Positions 10,720 through 22,884 are shown, counted from the stretch's first letter. The stretch: 64,000 bases of DNA from Ephemerocybe angulata (GCA_013368325.1 JAACJK010000126.1:1-64000); one strand, 5' to 3'. The notes: generated by a model not told the origin, from the sequence alone. Numbers and translations are program-made.

Positions 10720-11294
10720 CGAACTTCTACATACAACCCCGACATGTGGTGGAACGAGGCTGGTGGCACCCTCCATTTGCTGCTGGTACAACAAAGCATA
10801 CAGCTACATGCTAAGTCAGTTACCGAGATGAGAAATATGTTGAGTGAGGAACTTACGCCGGTCGCAGCAAGAGCAAGAAGTGACTTCGGCATTTCGTGCT
10901 TCCCATCATGCTCAGGAAAACGGTCAGCGTAAGCTGATCCCGTCGAGTTCAAGGTCCGGGAGGAACCTGACTTGAGGAGATAGGCAAACTTCGGATTGCC
11001 GTAGGGCTTATGCTTCTCGGGTGACCACATCTGTACAGCAGTAATCATCAGTTAGTACGACTCAATCAAAGGGAGGAAAGACTTACAACGCCGTCCTCGC
11101 CGGTCCACTTCCCTGCGAAGATGTACGAATACTTCTGGAAGAGAGCATCAACACGAGTCTTGCACCCTTCGCCAAGACCGAGCTTGAAGTAGCTGATATA
11201 GAGATCAGCAGGAGCACGTAAAGTCGACAGGCGATCCATGGGCGGAAGCTGGACCGTAAGTAACGAGGATGGGAAAGTAGGATGATGACTTACC
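10720..11294 (-). CDS. Internal exons of a minus-strand basidiomycete gene (DUF6532-like?), ends unresolved
   Basis: Four exons on the minus strand fit together, all in phase 0: one ending at 11294 (...GRHLSQL), then 11248-11087 (54 codons), 11030-10857 (58 codons) and 10803-10720 (28 codons). Introns are 45, 56 and 53 bp with GTAAGT-type donors. The joined protein contains MDRLSTLRAPADLYISYF, KPYGNPKFAYLLKSG and AYADRFPE..MPKSLLALAATG followed by LYALLYQQQ. The last part resembles the 'pP..llALvaTavyaaL' signature of the fungal DUF6532 family, which is an inference from memory. I could not find the start or the stop. Sequence at 11390-11740 on the same strand looks coding (VVRVVGVGGGAV, YWRETAVFPVDPPSG) and may be its 5' part, but contains a stop. 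Confidence 0.45.
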
Positions 11295-14200
11295 AACTGG
11301 GAGAGATGACGACCATGACAGGTTTCTTTGGGAACATGGTACGTATTTCACGTCTCCCGCGCATCCTCTATTTCTGACATGTCCTCATTATCTCCCAGAT
11401 GGCGGATCGACTGGGAACACGGCCGTCTCACGCCAGTACGTCATTCCATTAGCCTTGTACTGCCGTGAACTGACAATCAACTCACGTACTGCTCCGCCAC
11501 CGACGCCGACTACTCTCACCACCTCGCCAGGCTTGCTGGAGTAATTCACGGGGGAGTCTGTAATTAGGGACATACTTATTAGGAACTGGTAGAATAGCGT
11601 AGCTGTAGAACTGTGATGTGTATGCGTGACGCGCCAGGCCACTTAGAAAGGCTGGCCGGCATCAAGATCCCAACACACACGGATTGCGGCACCTACAAAA
11701 AAGCCATCGTCTCATAGCAACACATTAACGGCGTCGTACTCACAGGTCCGCGTATTTCTTGATATCCGCTGTGCCATGCAGCTGATTGAGTCCCGCAGGC
11801 CGTTATCATGATTCTGAATGTTCAAGAAATGATTTACATACCACTCCCGCAGGTACGTCACCCCTCGCGACGCACATCCGACCTATTCTAACTCATCTCT
11901 TCCACACCCTGTCTCTTTCAATTAGTAACTGAGGTCCCAGGATAATGTGTGATGCAGAATGGAGTCCGTGAGCGCATGAGCATGCGCCAGCTGCAAGGGC
12001 GCCGCACCATTTTCCGAAGGGATGCGCATGCACAGGAGAACTGGCTACGGCACATATCTGCAGGTCAAAGGGACCAGGTTGAATTCACCCACTCCATCCC
12101 GTCCCAGAACAGCGGGATTGAGTTGAGGTGCCCCACTTGGCCTTGGCGGCTACTGAGCCCGGGGCTAAACTGTTACATACATCGCCGCTCCGGGTGCGCG
12201 ATGTCGTCGTGTATTTTCCGGGTTCAGGGGGTCTCGTTGGGGTCTCGTAACTTCATTAGACACATCTATATACACGACCGAGTTAGAATAAAATACTGTG
12301 ACTTATGCAGCTATGATAAAAGGCCGAGATACACGCAAATTATCGAGTTTAGGCGCCCCAGGCGCTTAACGTCGTCTGAAGGTCTCTAGCTTGATTTCTT
12401 CCATTCTGGCACCTCTAAGCCACTTGTGAGTCTAGATATAGACTTTATGGATGTGACCTATTCTATCCAAGGATCTAATAAGCATCGAACGTACACGCAC
12501 GGACACGAGATGCCGAAACAAGTATGCCAGGCCTGCCAGTGCCTCGAACCCACCCTCGCACGCAAACGCCACATGGGACCCTCAAAGGCAAGAGTCTATT
12601 CATGTGTGATGCTCACGGAATACGGCCTTCTACACAATTCGCCAACATGTCTCGTCTGCAGAGTAGTACAAGGATATCCTAAATTATATTACTGTATGTA
12701 AACTCATATGATATCTTCTGACTATCATGTGGTGTCTTGGCAACATGTCAAAGTCCCCAAAGTGAAATTGTGTTCAAGTCAACACGTCTCGACCTTCCGG
12801 TCTGTTCCTTTCTAGGAGGGTGCCGCTCCGAAACGTCGGAGAGCACTTGAGTTGTGCTTGGGTATCTATTATTACTCTGTTCCGAGGAGAACCCACAGCC
12901 TGTCAATCGATATCGGTGAAACCTCAATCTCGTTGCGAGCATCGAGATCTCGCAGAGCTTTCTGACATGCAGGCAATGATAAGTATTGAACTCGGGCGCC
13001 TAATTACTGAATCTGCATGCTGCCTGCCAGTGCTGTGCTTGCCTCGTTGCGGCTGGGATGCCTCGGGGCTCAAACTTCAAGCCTCTCTTGACCTGTCCTA
13101 CCGCCGTCTAACACACCACAGGAGTATGCCCTTAAAACGACAAGGATCTCTACCCAATGTGCTTTCGAGCAAGGATTCACTCCCTCCGTCTTGCAAAACG
13201 GTCTCCGAGCGCTATTCCAATCTGATCATTTTGGGCTTGCTCACTTTCCGGAACCACTGGTTGACGTACAGTGTCTCTCATAGGTCTACCAGGCATGTCT
13301 GGAGAGCATACCGGGGATATCAATGCACGTTATGGACGATGTCGGATATCCGATAGGCTGCATCGCGAGAATGTACAAAGTCTATTTTCGAAATGCATTT
13401 CTTCGTCTATTTCCTAGCTATGACGCGCTCAGGGCGCACCTCAGTGACATTTCATAGCCTGGAAGTGTAATATAATAAACATTTTGCTAAACAAAAGTGG
13501 AAAAGTGAGTGCACGTCATCGACGCGCTTCATTGGGTTGAAATAAGCGCCCGTGGATGAATCGATATCTTGATCACAATATTGTATCCAATGCTTGCTAG
13601 AGATATATAGTATCTTCACAAAAGTCCGTGTACTGAAATATAGTGACCAGTCTACCTACGGTCGGCTCCCCACCCGGGACTTGAATCCAAGGTAAACTCA
13701 ATTCCTATCGCGCCCCGAAGTTCTACGCACAGTCTCGCACAAGCTGAACGCACTCCGGCAATATATCACACTCACGTACTTTGATATGCACAGCCTGACA
13801 GCTGTCATGGCCTTGGTCGTAAGTTCCGAGTTGCGACGTTGCAGTACGTTGTGTTTCGTTGAATGGAGCGGGCAGGAGGAGATTGGTGTGTATTCCGGGT
13901 GTACAAGGTCGTAAAGCGCACAGGGATAAGTTTCAATATATTTATTAATAGGTATGCCTACGTACTGGGTGGATGCGTGCGCTGAGGTCTCCCCTAGATG
14001 AAGTGGTCAAGTTTGTGAGCGCCGTGAAGTTGGCAAACGCACAATGGATAGATGCGCCGTACGCACTAAGTTGGCATGGATTTCCCTGTTCGAGGTTCTG
14101 CTTACATTTGAACTACAAGATATGATATTGAAATGTATCTACAGACCCACCCCAGGATTCAGCACCCTCAGATCTTCGATACATTCGTCCCCATCTGGAC

Positions 14201-14440
14201 ATCCTCCTCCTCACCCCTTCCGAACGCACTCGGTTTACAACGCTTCATTCTCAGGTACCCGTCGCTCTTGGCACGCTTAGACATCACTTACGCAACATTT
14301 TTGACAGCCTGTATGTCTGGTTGAGCGTTTCTTGGGAAATAACTTGTGGAAAGCGAATCGGAGGAGAGAGAACGCACATAAGTGCGTCCCTACGCGATAG
14401 ATTGCATTCGGGTGAATGGGAGAGTTGAATAATTCTTAGT
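11295..14440. other. No supported gene; scattered short open frames
   Basis: 11390-11740 (minus) may hold decayed 5' exons of the preceding gene. Frames at 11949-12389, 12426-12701 and 12820-13356 (plus) are open but have no recognisable domain, no splice context and no composition that favours coding. 13500-14440 is AT-rich and silent. Confidence 0.4.
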
Positions 14441-14479
14441 TTATACTGGGGCGTGGGGGGTGTGCGAATATAGTAATTT

Positions 14480-15660
14480 GGCATGTCGAGGGGGTGGCGA
14501 ACCGTGTATAAGAGCTGGGTCCGCGCACTGATGTTCTGCATCTTCCCTCTCTCCTTCCCATTCCTCCCATTCGTACTTCATCTCCATTTGCCTTCGCTCA
14601 GAATTATTCCGACCCCATACTGTACTCTCTGCCCTGCTCGTTGCGATACTGCACGCTGTCGTCGTCGTTTCCAACGTCGAGCACGACGAGCTCAAGGTGA
14701 GTCCGTTGTTTGCCCCTGTTCTGCAGCGCGACTGATGGCGCATCCCTTCTTTTCTTCCAAGTCGCACGCCCACCCTTCCTTCCCTGCCACGTCTATCCCC
14801 ACCTTGTCTCTCCTTCACCTCTGCTCGTCACCACCGACAGCGACGACGAGTTTAACGTGAGTAAACACAAGTTACATCTTTTATTTCGCCTCGCTGACTC
14901 TGGCTCTCTTCGTTGTCCTTAGATTCGAGCTCGCTGTCTGGAACGATGCACTCGAGGTGAGCAGGGTGCTCTTTCGTCGTTGGAAAATTCTGATATTAAC
15001 ATTTACATGACTAGACTACACATCGTCACCTCGTACGTACCTCCCTCATCGTGCTGAGCACGACACTGACCACCCTCCCCAGCCGCACCGCAAGCCAACG
15101 CACTCTCTTTCTTGCACTATCAGACACCAAGCCCGACGGAAATAGCACTCACCGACTCGCACCAAACGGAATCCGCATCCGACATCAACTTTGTAGCCAT
15201 GCAATGCGCACCAAACGCAGCGCTTGGGGAAGCGAAACCTCCGGTGAGTGCGAACGCGCGAAATTCTCCTCAGTGAAGCGCCGTACTCACAACCATCGCG
15301 TCCAGCCCTCTCGGATCTCTAGCTCCATCCAACGCAGCAACACACCCCCGCGCCGTCCACATGTCCTCCACGAGGCTTTGAACTTCCGGCGCCCAAACCC
15401 GAAGTCCTGCGCGGCTGCACCTGCAACTACTATCGCTGTCCGCACCAACATCCAATGTCCAGCGCGACCAGTGTGTGACGACCACCAGCCTCGCAGCGGC
15501 GACGAGCTACAGCACAATGACGTGGCAGTCAGCATATGCGAATCGAAGGGACAGGGGGAAGTCACCGTGGATGTGGAGGGTGCGTTGGACGAGTTGCGAC
15601 AAGGTCGACGGGCTCTGGGCGCGACATCAAGACGAGGACGATGGGCTCTAGCATGACATC
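14480..15660 (+). other. Intron-rich plus-strand sequence, gene not resolved
   Basis: Several short segments end in good donors: 14698 (ctcaag|gtgagtcc), 14858 (ttaac|gtgagtaaac), 14956 (cgag|gtgagcag) and 15242 (ccg|gtgagtgc). Pyrimidine-rich acceptor-like runs lie between them. The first segment can read LVAILHAVVVVSNVEHDELK. The open frame 15051-15656 is long but rich in Arg/Thr/Pro with no recognisable domain. This may be a decayed gene of many small exons. No product is assigned. Confidence 0.25.
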
Positions 15661-15901
15661 CCAAGGTCAGTTCATTCATTCCCGACTACAATGAGTCTAC
15701 TCACCGTTCCTGGTGGTCTATATAGCGCGCACCACAATATCCGGCACTGCGTTGAAGACACCCATGAGTTCAAACATTGTAATGGTGTCCGAAAGGAGAG
15801 CATGCTGTCTCTTCTGGTTAACTGCCCTTGCTTGGGGAAATGTACAATAAGCCTCACAACTGGACATAAGATTCTAGTAATGCTAGCACAATTCATTAAC
15901 T

Positions 15902-17266
15902 TCATTCCTGCTCGCTGGCTATCCACTCGCTACTCCTTGGCTTCCTAGCGTACTGAACGATGACATGCCGGACAAATTCAGCCCCTGGTTCTTCCGTGTA
16001 GTGGCGAAAGATGAGTGATACTTCCTCCAGTTGCGGAAGGTGCTGCCCCAGTTCCTGTGTAAACGCTTCCGGCTGCGGGGTTTGGCACTGAGGAAAGAGG
16101 CAGAACGATGTGCGCAGTTCAAAACGTGTCAAGCCTTCGAATCGTTTCAAGGCCCTAATAAATGAAGGGTTGCCCGGTAGCGGGAGGAGGGTTCTTAAGG
16201 CTCGCCTGTCAACCTCATCATCGGAATCGGCTTCAGAGTCCATGGTTTCGTCAGAACCATCCTCAGAATTTGTGGTTTCCTCGGATTCTGACGCACTGCT
16301 GAGTCGGTCAGTGCTGTCGTCGCCAGAGTCGTTGCCGCTTGAATCCTCGACGATGTCGCTGCCGTTAGGGTCATTGGAGTCGTTTGATGACTCGGAGCCT
16401 CCCTCCATGTCTTCCTTCGAAACATGGCCCTTTCCATCGTCGCTAAATCCGAACTCCAAATGTAGGCGGACGACCGAAGGGTTGGAACGGGCCAGGAAGT
16501 CTAATGAGACTTGCAGAAGGTTGACAGGGATCCAGAGCCTGAGACTGGGAGCCTGGAGGGATCGGAGCGTGGCCGCAACCATGCGTCGATGGGGGGCAGC
16601 AGAAGGTAGGTAAACCCAAACATTGTGGATTCCTCCAAACGGTTGCATGGGGAAGCGGGTTAATACGAGGCCGCTGGTGTCGTTGTCATCATCGATTTGG
16701 CGTTTGGCGATCGCGCGGTAGAGCTGGACGATGTCCGCGGGATACAGGACGTATGGTATGCAGTCGGAACCCACGATATTTTGGATGTCCGTGGTGGTAA
16801 AACGTCGGGGAGCGAATAGGAGATTGCCAGGGGGAAGGAGGTTGGTTCGTGCCCATCGAGCAACAGCCCCTAATGAGAGAGCATCCGTTGGATTTGTGTC
16901 TTCCCTGAACGCGTTGTTGATCGTCAACCACAACTCTAGAGGGACTGGAGTAAGGCTGTTTAGTACCGACGAGATCTTCGCACCACGACTCGACTTACGC
17001 TCAACCGACTTAACCGGGGGTTCGAACCGTTCTTTCTCAACAGATTCGTTCGAGGGTAAGGCCAACGGCGGCGAGTTGATCTGGGGTGTGCTTGATGAGT
17101 TCATCCAGAGGGTGCACAGGTCAAGATGAGTAAAAGGTATGTAGTGAGAGCTGGTCCAAGTCAGAAGGGCGGATGGACAATAAGGACGCAATCTGGCATG
17201 CCCACGGTAGACCGGAGGCAGTTGGCGAACCCCACGTGATAAATTCCCTTTTTCGGACGCGTCCAA
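15902..17266 (-). CDS. F-box/LRR-like protein with acidic serine-rich tract
   Basis: Uninterrupted 454-codon frame. The N-terminal ~55 residues are not obviously protein-like, so a downstream start (MNSSSTPQINSPP, near residue 54) is equally likely. Around residues 95-115 SLTPVPLELWLTINNAF resembles the LPxELWxxI start of fungal F-box proteins. The middle contains LRR-like hydrophobic stretches (LRSLQAPSLRLWIPVNLLQVSL, NPSVVRLHLEFGF). Residues ~275-360 form a very acidic tract of Ser/Asp/Glu, followed by LRR-like segments (FEGLTRFEL, LPQLEEVSLIF). Family knowledge: basidiomycetes carry large F-box families that choose ubiquitination targets in SCF complexes. The family assignment is tentative and no intron is needed. 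Confidence 0.55.
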   Translation of the reverse strand: MDASEKGNLSRGVRQLPPVYRGHARLRPYCPSALLTWTSSHYIPFTHLDLCTLWMNSSSTPQINSPPLALPSNESVEKERFEPPVKSVERKSSRGAKISSVLNSLTPVPLELWLTINNAFREDTNPTDALSLGAVARWARTNLLPPGNLLFAPRRFTTTDIQNIVGSDCIPYVLYPADIVQLYRAIAKRQIDDDNDTSGLVLTRFPMQPFGGIHNVWVYLPSAAPHRRMVAATLRSLQAPSLRLWIPVNLLQVSLDFLARSNPSVVRLHLEFGFSDDGKGHVSKEDMEGGSESSNDSNDPNGSDIVEDSSGNDSGDDSTDRLSSASESEETTNSEDGSDETMDSEADSDDEVDRRALRTLLPLPGNPSFIRALKRFEGLTRFELRTSFCLFPQCQTPQPEAFTQELGQHLPQLEEVSLIFRHYTEEPGAEFVRHVIVQYARKPRSSEWIASEQE

Positions 17267-17299
17267 ATCGGGAAACTGGGGCGGAAAGTCAAAAGCTAC

Positions 17300-18540
17300 C
17301 GGAGGCAGGTCCGTCGCCGCCGACAGTCACGTTTGTGTCATGTGAGATTTGCATCTGCTCTCGTCGATAGACGGACGGCGTTCAGCTTTCCGCTTATATG
17401 TTAATCTAACTTGACCCAGAGAGCTTACTCCGAGAATACATGGAAGTATGTCTATGCTTTTGGTGGCATTAACGGTTCAGAGGAGCTCATTGGGGTTGCC
17501 ATCTATCACCTGGCGAATGGGCTGACACTGTCTGTCGGGGTGCATGCTGCGTTCGATGACCCGATTCTGTGGTTTGAAGAGATACCAGTAATTGTCCAAT
17601 GACCAGTAAGTATTTCCCTTGAGCAGGGGACTGAGTGCTGACGATATGTGTGCAATGCAGGATCGTCCCGTGAACACGTACCTCAGACGGACCATTGCCC
17701 AGTATCGTCATCTACTCGTCCAGGCTAGGCAGTTTTGTTCACTTAATGATCGGCGACGACCCTTCTTTCATGATCCGCCAATTCGAGCGAACGATCTGCC
17801 AGCTATTTGCAAAAATGTAGGCGGGGTGTTGGCGGGGTGCAAAATTAGCCATGTGTGCGCCCAGTACCATAAAGAGCATTCATGACATCATGGTCGGGCG
17901 TCGGGGCCTGATAACGATCGTAATTGGTAGCTGGTGCGTAGCTTGACTCTTGCAATACAACTCGGTACATCTCATCCTGATCTGCCACCGCAACAACATA
18001 TGCACATAGCATACATCGACTCTATGCGGCGCTTACATATATGAGGCCGACCTAGTGAGTCGAGTCTTCGGATTTTGTCAGGAATCAGCGCGTAGACCGT
18101 GGTGTTCTACGGTTGTATCTGTGAGTTTTCACGGGGAGGTCCTTCGCGGTGCCTCAACACTGGGCCAGAAATGCGAAGGTAGTTCAGTACAATCATCCCG
18201 TAGAATTGGTATGTTTCGTTGACTCCTCGCATCAACACTCACAACACCCCCCTAAACAAAAGAAAGAAAGCACGAACATTGGGGGAGGCATGAGGAAAGA
18301 TTAGATTAGATAGCGTTGCCGATGAGATCATCAATGCCAGCTAGAAGACCGATTCTTGTTCTCGTCCCTCCACCTCCTCCGAAGGCCATTTCAGCGCTCA
18401 CCTGAACGCTTTGAATTCATAAGTCGTTTGGAAGTAAGCGCGTTGATATGGAGCAACCGTCCCAACCGCGTTGTTGTCATCCTGACGCAACCCACTTATT
18501 GAACGTGGTCAAGGGCAGCTACCCTTCCATCGCGATCGGC
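17300..18540. other. Unresolved stretch; possible small spliced plus-strand gene near 17.4-17.9 kb
   Basis: An open frame 17411-17602 is followed by an intron-like segment (gtaagtatttccc at 17606 to gcag at about 17660) and a second frame (DRPVNTYLRRTIAQYRHLLV, to 17885). The first frame ends in a stop just before the donor, so it is either decayed or misread. 17900-18540 shows nothing I can support. Confidence 0.25.
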
Positions 18541-18560
18541 GATGTCCTCAGCGACACGGG

Positions 18561-18657
18561 AATAAGGGCGTGCCGAGGCATCTTGTGAAGCAGATTTCGC
18601 GGCATATTTTTGTGGGGTTGGATTATATGCATCGGTGTTGTGGGGTTATTCATACGG
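18561..18657 (+). pseudogene. Fragment of an SRPK-type serine/threonine kinase
   Basis: One short stretch translates as NKGVPRHLVKQISRHIFVGL followed by DYMHRCCGVIHT. This is the helix-E to catalytic-loop region of SR-protein kinases (SRPK), whose signature is LVKQ..qvLLGLDYmHR.CgiIHTD. It stops at 18657 just before a GTGAGT donor, exactly where the catalytic D-L-K-P-E-N should continue. The next exon (DLKPEN) is not found downstream, where pyrimidine-rich sequence follows. No N-lobe is seen upstream either. It is best read as an isolated exon of a gene fragment. Confidence 0.65.
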
Positions 18658-18659
18658 GT

Positions 18660-20075
18660 GAGTCGTCATCGCTATCTTCCCCCTCCGTTCGTGTTTTTGC
18701 GACTCTGGATCTTCTGACTTGTTTCCCCGTCCGCCAGGTGCATTCCGTACTTTCTATTCTCGCCCTAGACCTTCGGTCGTCGATGTCGCTATTCTGTTCA
18801 TTTTTCGCCTTGTCCACCTTCTTCGAGCTACGGTGCCTATTTCACCTTCGACCGCCCGATCACCATCCGCCGTTATTCTTAGGCGTGTACCGCCTATTGC
18901 AAGGTCCGGGGCACCTCCTTCGTGTTATCCAGCTCTTCAACTCGCTATATCGTCAACGAACGGCACTATCCTTCCGGTTCAGACGTTCTGGGTGCCTTAT
19001 CACCTTCAGGCTTCGCCTTTCCTTTCATTCTCATTATTTGGTTCACCTGCGTTTCCTTTCGTGCTTCAGCGCTCTTGATTGTTCCTTTCGTTCCGTATTC
19101 GTGCATTCTTTTCACCTCCCACCTTCGCGTTTGTCCTCACTCTTTCGCTCGAGCTTCGTCCCCTTCGATTTACCGGATCTTCTGGGCTTTTGGATGTGTT
19201 TCATTTCCTGTTTTGGTGCTCTTGGTTTTGGCTTTCGTTTCGCTTCCTCCTCCCTTTCGTCATCCCTACCTCCCTCCCGTCGCTTGTGTAATGGCGCTAC
19301 CAGTCACCCGCACGAGGGCTCCTCGCGATCGAGAGAATCAACGGCAAGTTCCCCATGTGGCTCAAGTTGTTGCTCCTTCAAGTGTGGAATTGCTCTCGCT
19401 CCTCGTGCGCTAAGCTCCTGGTGGGGGGTCGAGAATCGAGATTGTGCGTGTGTGGGGGATGGGGATGGTGCTGTTTCGACCTTGTTTGCAACTGCAACTG
19501 CGGGGGTCTGCGATTGCGCTTGGATTCGTTAGCAATGAGGGGGGTGGCGCTCCTTCGGAATCGTTTGTGCCTACGGGCTTGGACCGCGCTTTGTTTTTTG
19601 TGCCGTCGTCCCTCGCTCTTTTCACTTCTCCTTCTTCCTACCTTGATCCCTCCCTTTGTTCGCCCATCAGCCCAACGAGTCCCCAGCTCTAGGCTCCAGG
19701 GAATCGAAAAGTCGACGACGATGTGCCGGTGTGCATGAGACGTTGGTTCTTTGACTGGGAGTTCGCTCCCGGTGCTCGATGACAGGTATGAACCGTGGCG
19801 GGGGTCCGTGATTGTGCTCGGGTTCGCGGGCGGTTGAGAGGTGGTGCTTTTCGCTTCTCCTTCGGCGTGCATTTCTTTAATCGACGATGGTACGCCAATG
19901 TGTGCCGTAGCTCCTTCGCGTGGGGCGTTCGCTCTCGTTCCGGAGCTGTTTTGTTGGGGAGCGCGCGATGGGGTGGTGGTGTCGGTGTTTGCATTTCGTT
20001 TCTCGCTTGTCTCGCACCTGTGGGCTTCGGTTGCACTTTTTTTGTTGCGTCGTGCCATAACCTCCGCGTCCAGTC
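18660..20075. other. Pyrimidine-rich low-complexity region with an imperfect internal duplication
   Basis: The plus strand is C/T-rich and open frames exist on both strands (for example 19378-20055 minus, Arg/Thr/Ser-rich, starting MARRNKKSATEAHRCETSEK), but none has a recognisable domain. Two stretches repeat imperfectly: about 19500-19560 (gcgggggtctgcgattgcgc) and about 19797-19855 (gcgggggtccgtgattgtgc). The minus frame might be a real basic N-terminal coding exon, divergent from the kinase-like gene at 20.1 kb. I cannot decide. Confidence 0.3.
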
Positions 20076-20085
20076 GCAGTGACAG

Positions 20086-22355
20086 GTACGCTGAGAAACA
20101 GAGACGCCTGGCGGCCCCGACGACAAAGCACAGGAAGATCTTTGGCTCGTGGCTTTGCCACCCCGACGGCGTGATCCTGAAGGCTGAGAATAGCGCGCTG
20201 GGGAAGATGGCGGGGAACGGCATACAGTTCTGGGGCGAGACGCTTTGGGACTTTTTCTGGACGGGCAGGATCCCCAATTTTGCCTATTCTATCACTGTTA
20301 CGACCGGGAGCAAGATGCTGGAATGGGTGAAGAAACATGGGCGAGAATCGGGCGAGGATCAGTGGGAAGGGAACAAGAGCATGCGAAAGACGCCCAGCCG
20401 GGAAAGGCCTCCAATCATCGAGACGCCCTTCCCTGTGTCGACGCTTCTCAGGGAAGCCGAGTTGGGGAGGTCGTCCATCGTAGAGACGGAAAGAGACGAG
20501 TCTGAGGTTGGACACTTGCCGTTCGGAAAGGGACTTGTGAGTGATTCGATGGCGTTTTCGTATCCAGTCTGATTCTGTCTACAGCCGTCCTCGGAGCTCT
20601 TGCCTACACCTGTCCTCCAGGACCGTATCCCACTCCACCTCCTCCCAAAGCGCCTCCTTGTGCACGATCCGCACAAGCTTCTCACAGCGCGTCATTTTTC
20701 GTCACAGGAAGATCCTTCATGGGCCGCCCAGCCAGACCTCGTCTCCACATACGCTCTCTCGCTCACCGAAGTAGGCACTACGAAGCTCGAGGCGGAGCGC
20801 AATGATCTCGAAAAGAAGAAGCGAAACGAACAGAGGCACATCGAGGAGTGGTTGAAGAACCCAACCGCAGAGACGCGCCCTGAGAACGGCGTTATGTTCA
20901 TAGCGGGAGGGACGAGGGCGGGGAAGTCTAGGTCAGCAACACTGTTCATGCACGAGGCGAAGCCACCGAAGGGTGAGAAGTTTGGGAGCGATGGCGACTC
21001 GGCGGGGGCGGTCGAGGAGGCGCATCTCTACCTTCGGCCGAACCGACGGGCGGGTATTGGCAACCACAGCGTCGTGTACAACGCTGAGTGGGAGGTTCCG
21101 GCTGACCTTGTCGTCGACCCCATCCTCTGCAAGTCGTGCGTCAGGGAGGCAGGGATGGCGATTCTTGAAGCTGAAGATGAAAAGGACGGCGAGAGACGTA
21201 GCGAGAAGTGGAATGAGCTGAGTGGGAGAGTTGTGGAGCAGGTTGAGGAGGACGAGGGCCACACCATCTGCATCTTCGATACCGAGGGCGAAGACATCGG
21301 TACCAAGCTGGGTTTACCGCCGGTCATGTGCGAGGTCGAGCCCCCTTTCACGCAAGGTGACGAGGATGTATCTCGGGCCTGTGCGTGTTGTCGACACGGG
21401 AGTGAAGTGGCAGAGCGCCGCGCGCGCTGGCTTCTGTTCGCATGTTCTCAAGGCGAAGTCCGACTCTTCGAAGCCCGCCGTGAAGCCACCTCTCAAGAAG
21501 ACGGCGCGCGTCTCGATTGTGGCAAAGCTCTCACTCATGGGCGATATGCATCTCGAAAGGGAAGCAGGGAACTATCAGAACTTCCCGACCCATTTCTACG
21601 AGCATTGGAATGGATATAACATCACACCTCCCCTTCACGATCCAACTCCGGTTGGAGCACTCGTTCCGATGTTTTATGGGTATTATGTGCCTGTCGAAGG
21701 GAGTGATGGGAAAGAGAATGTGAGGGAGTGGGATCGAGCGCTTGGGCAATTCAAAGCTGATGTCGCGGAGACACAGCAGGAAGTCAGTGGAGATGCGAAG
21801 GAGGAGGAGGAGGCAGGATTACCTGGAAGCGAGGCTGCGGCGAATGTAGATGGGGGAGTTCCTTCAAAGGACGCGGAAGGAGATGCCGAGGCGAATGGCA
21901 GCAAGGAGGGTGACATCGAAGTTGACGATAACGCATCCAGCGAGGACGACGAGGCTGAGGATCCCGATAACTACCGTTCTCCCATCCTTCTCATGGAGAG
22001 CTGCGGGGAGTCGATGTGCGAGATCATCGACACCATGTCCATCGACGACAGGCAGCAGTGCGCGTCGCTCTTTTTCCGATTTCACTATGCGGGGTGGGTG
22101 CACCATTCCGCTGCGTCGCGCAACATTCTCTACCAGCCCGGGCCCCTCACGGCGCACCCCCTTGAACGACAGAAGAATGCGACCAAGAGGCCGAGTAGGC
22201 GCCAGACGAGCTTCAGGTTGATCGATTTTGGAAGGAGCAAGCCAACGTACGGCGAAGATGGGGAGGATACACCAGGGGGGAGGGGCCTGAGGGGCAGTGA
22301 GGAGCAGGAAATTGTGACGATGTTCAGGGTAATGCACATGGACGATCGAAAGTAG
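20086..22355 (+). CDS. Protein kinase-like gene, two exons, with a probable frameshift
   Basis: Exon 1 runs from an unresolved start (first internal ATG 20208) to 20536. The intron is 20537-20584 (GTGAGT...CTACAG, 48 bp, phase 0). Exon 2 continues to a stop at 22353-22355. A frame change near 21355, in a run that reads cacgcaaggtgacgagg, splits exon 2. After it the frame resumes with homologous-looking sequence. Features in order: a coiled, charged segment (EAERNDLEKKKRNEQRHIEE), a P-loop-like GGTRAGKS, a glycine-rich loop-like GIGNHSVVYNAEW, a lysine-bearing strand (VSIVAKLSLMGDMHLEREA), an acidic insert, LLMESCG (hinge-like), HHSAASRNILY (catalytic-loop position) and FRLIDFGRS (DFG). The HRD Asp is replaced, so it may be a pseudokinase. 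Damage could be an assembly error or real decay. Confidence 0.6.
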
Positions 22356-22533
22356 CCTGGAGGTGACAGTGAGGAAGAGGGGGAAAGTGACACTGGTGAT
22401 ACCCGTCTCAGCGCATTCGGTTTTGGAGTGATACCTCGCTTTGTTGTACTATAGTCGGTCTGGGTTGGCCTATGTACGCAGTTTTGTCGTAAGTGTGTGT
22501 ACAATATCATTCTGTTATGATTAAATGATTACC

Positions 22534-22884
22534 TGTGACGATTCGAATAGACGACCTCTGGCTCGATAGAGATATCATGATGTCAGAATCGAATTATCAA
22601 CGTTGGCTATAGTACTGAGGAGAAGTAGAGGGCTTAGGGACAAGAAAGCGAAGAAGTGGAGAGAGGCAGAACAGGTAATAGAATACTGACGATGTCTATT
22701 GATGCCTCTTTATATTATCCTGTATATAAGGGGAAGTACGTAGAAGTGAGTCAAATCTGTAACGACACCGAAGACTGCGGTCCTTCAAAAGCGCCCAACG
22801 GGCGCCTAATTCTTGTTTCAACTTTTGGTTCACCGACCGGATCTGGTTAAATCGCTCCGTATTACCTCACCGGACGCCGTAACA
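22534..22884. repeat. Candidate solo LTR
   Basis: A 351-bp block bounded by TGTGACG and CGTAACA, a 6-of-7 inverted match. It contains a TATA-like stretch (ttatattatcctgtatataagg, about 22711-22732) and a GC-rich patch (agcgcccaacgggcgcct). The flanking pentamers do not match, so no target-site duplication supports it. It lies in the intergenic space after the kinase-like gene. Confidence 0.3.

Noticed and set aside
13640..13720. tRNA-like B box (ggattcaagtcc on minus)
   Set aside because: No A box, acceptor stem or anticodon arm could be folded around it.
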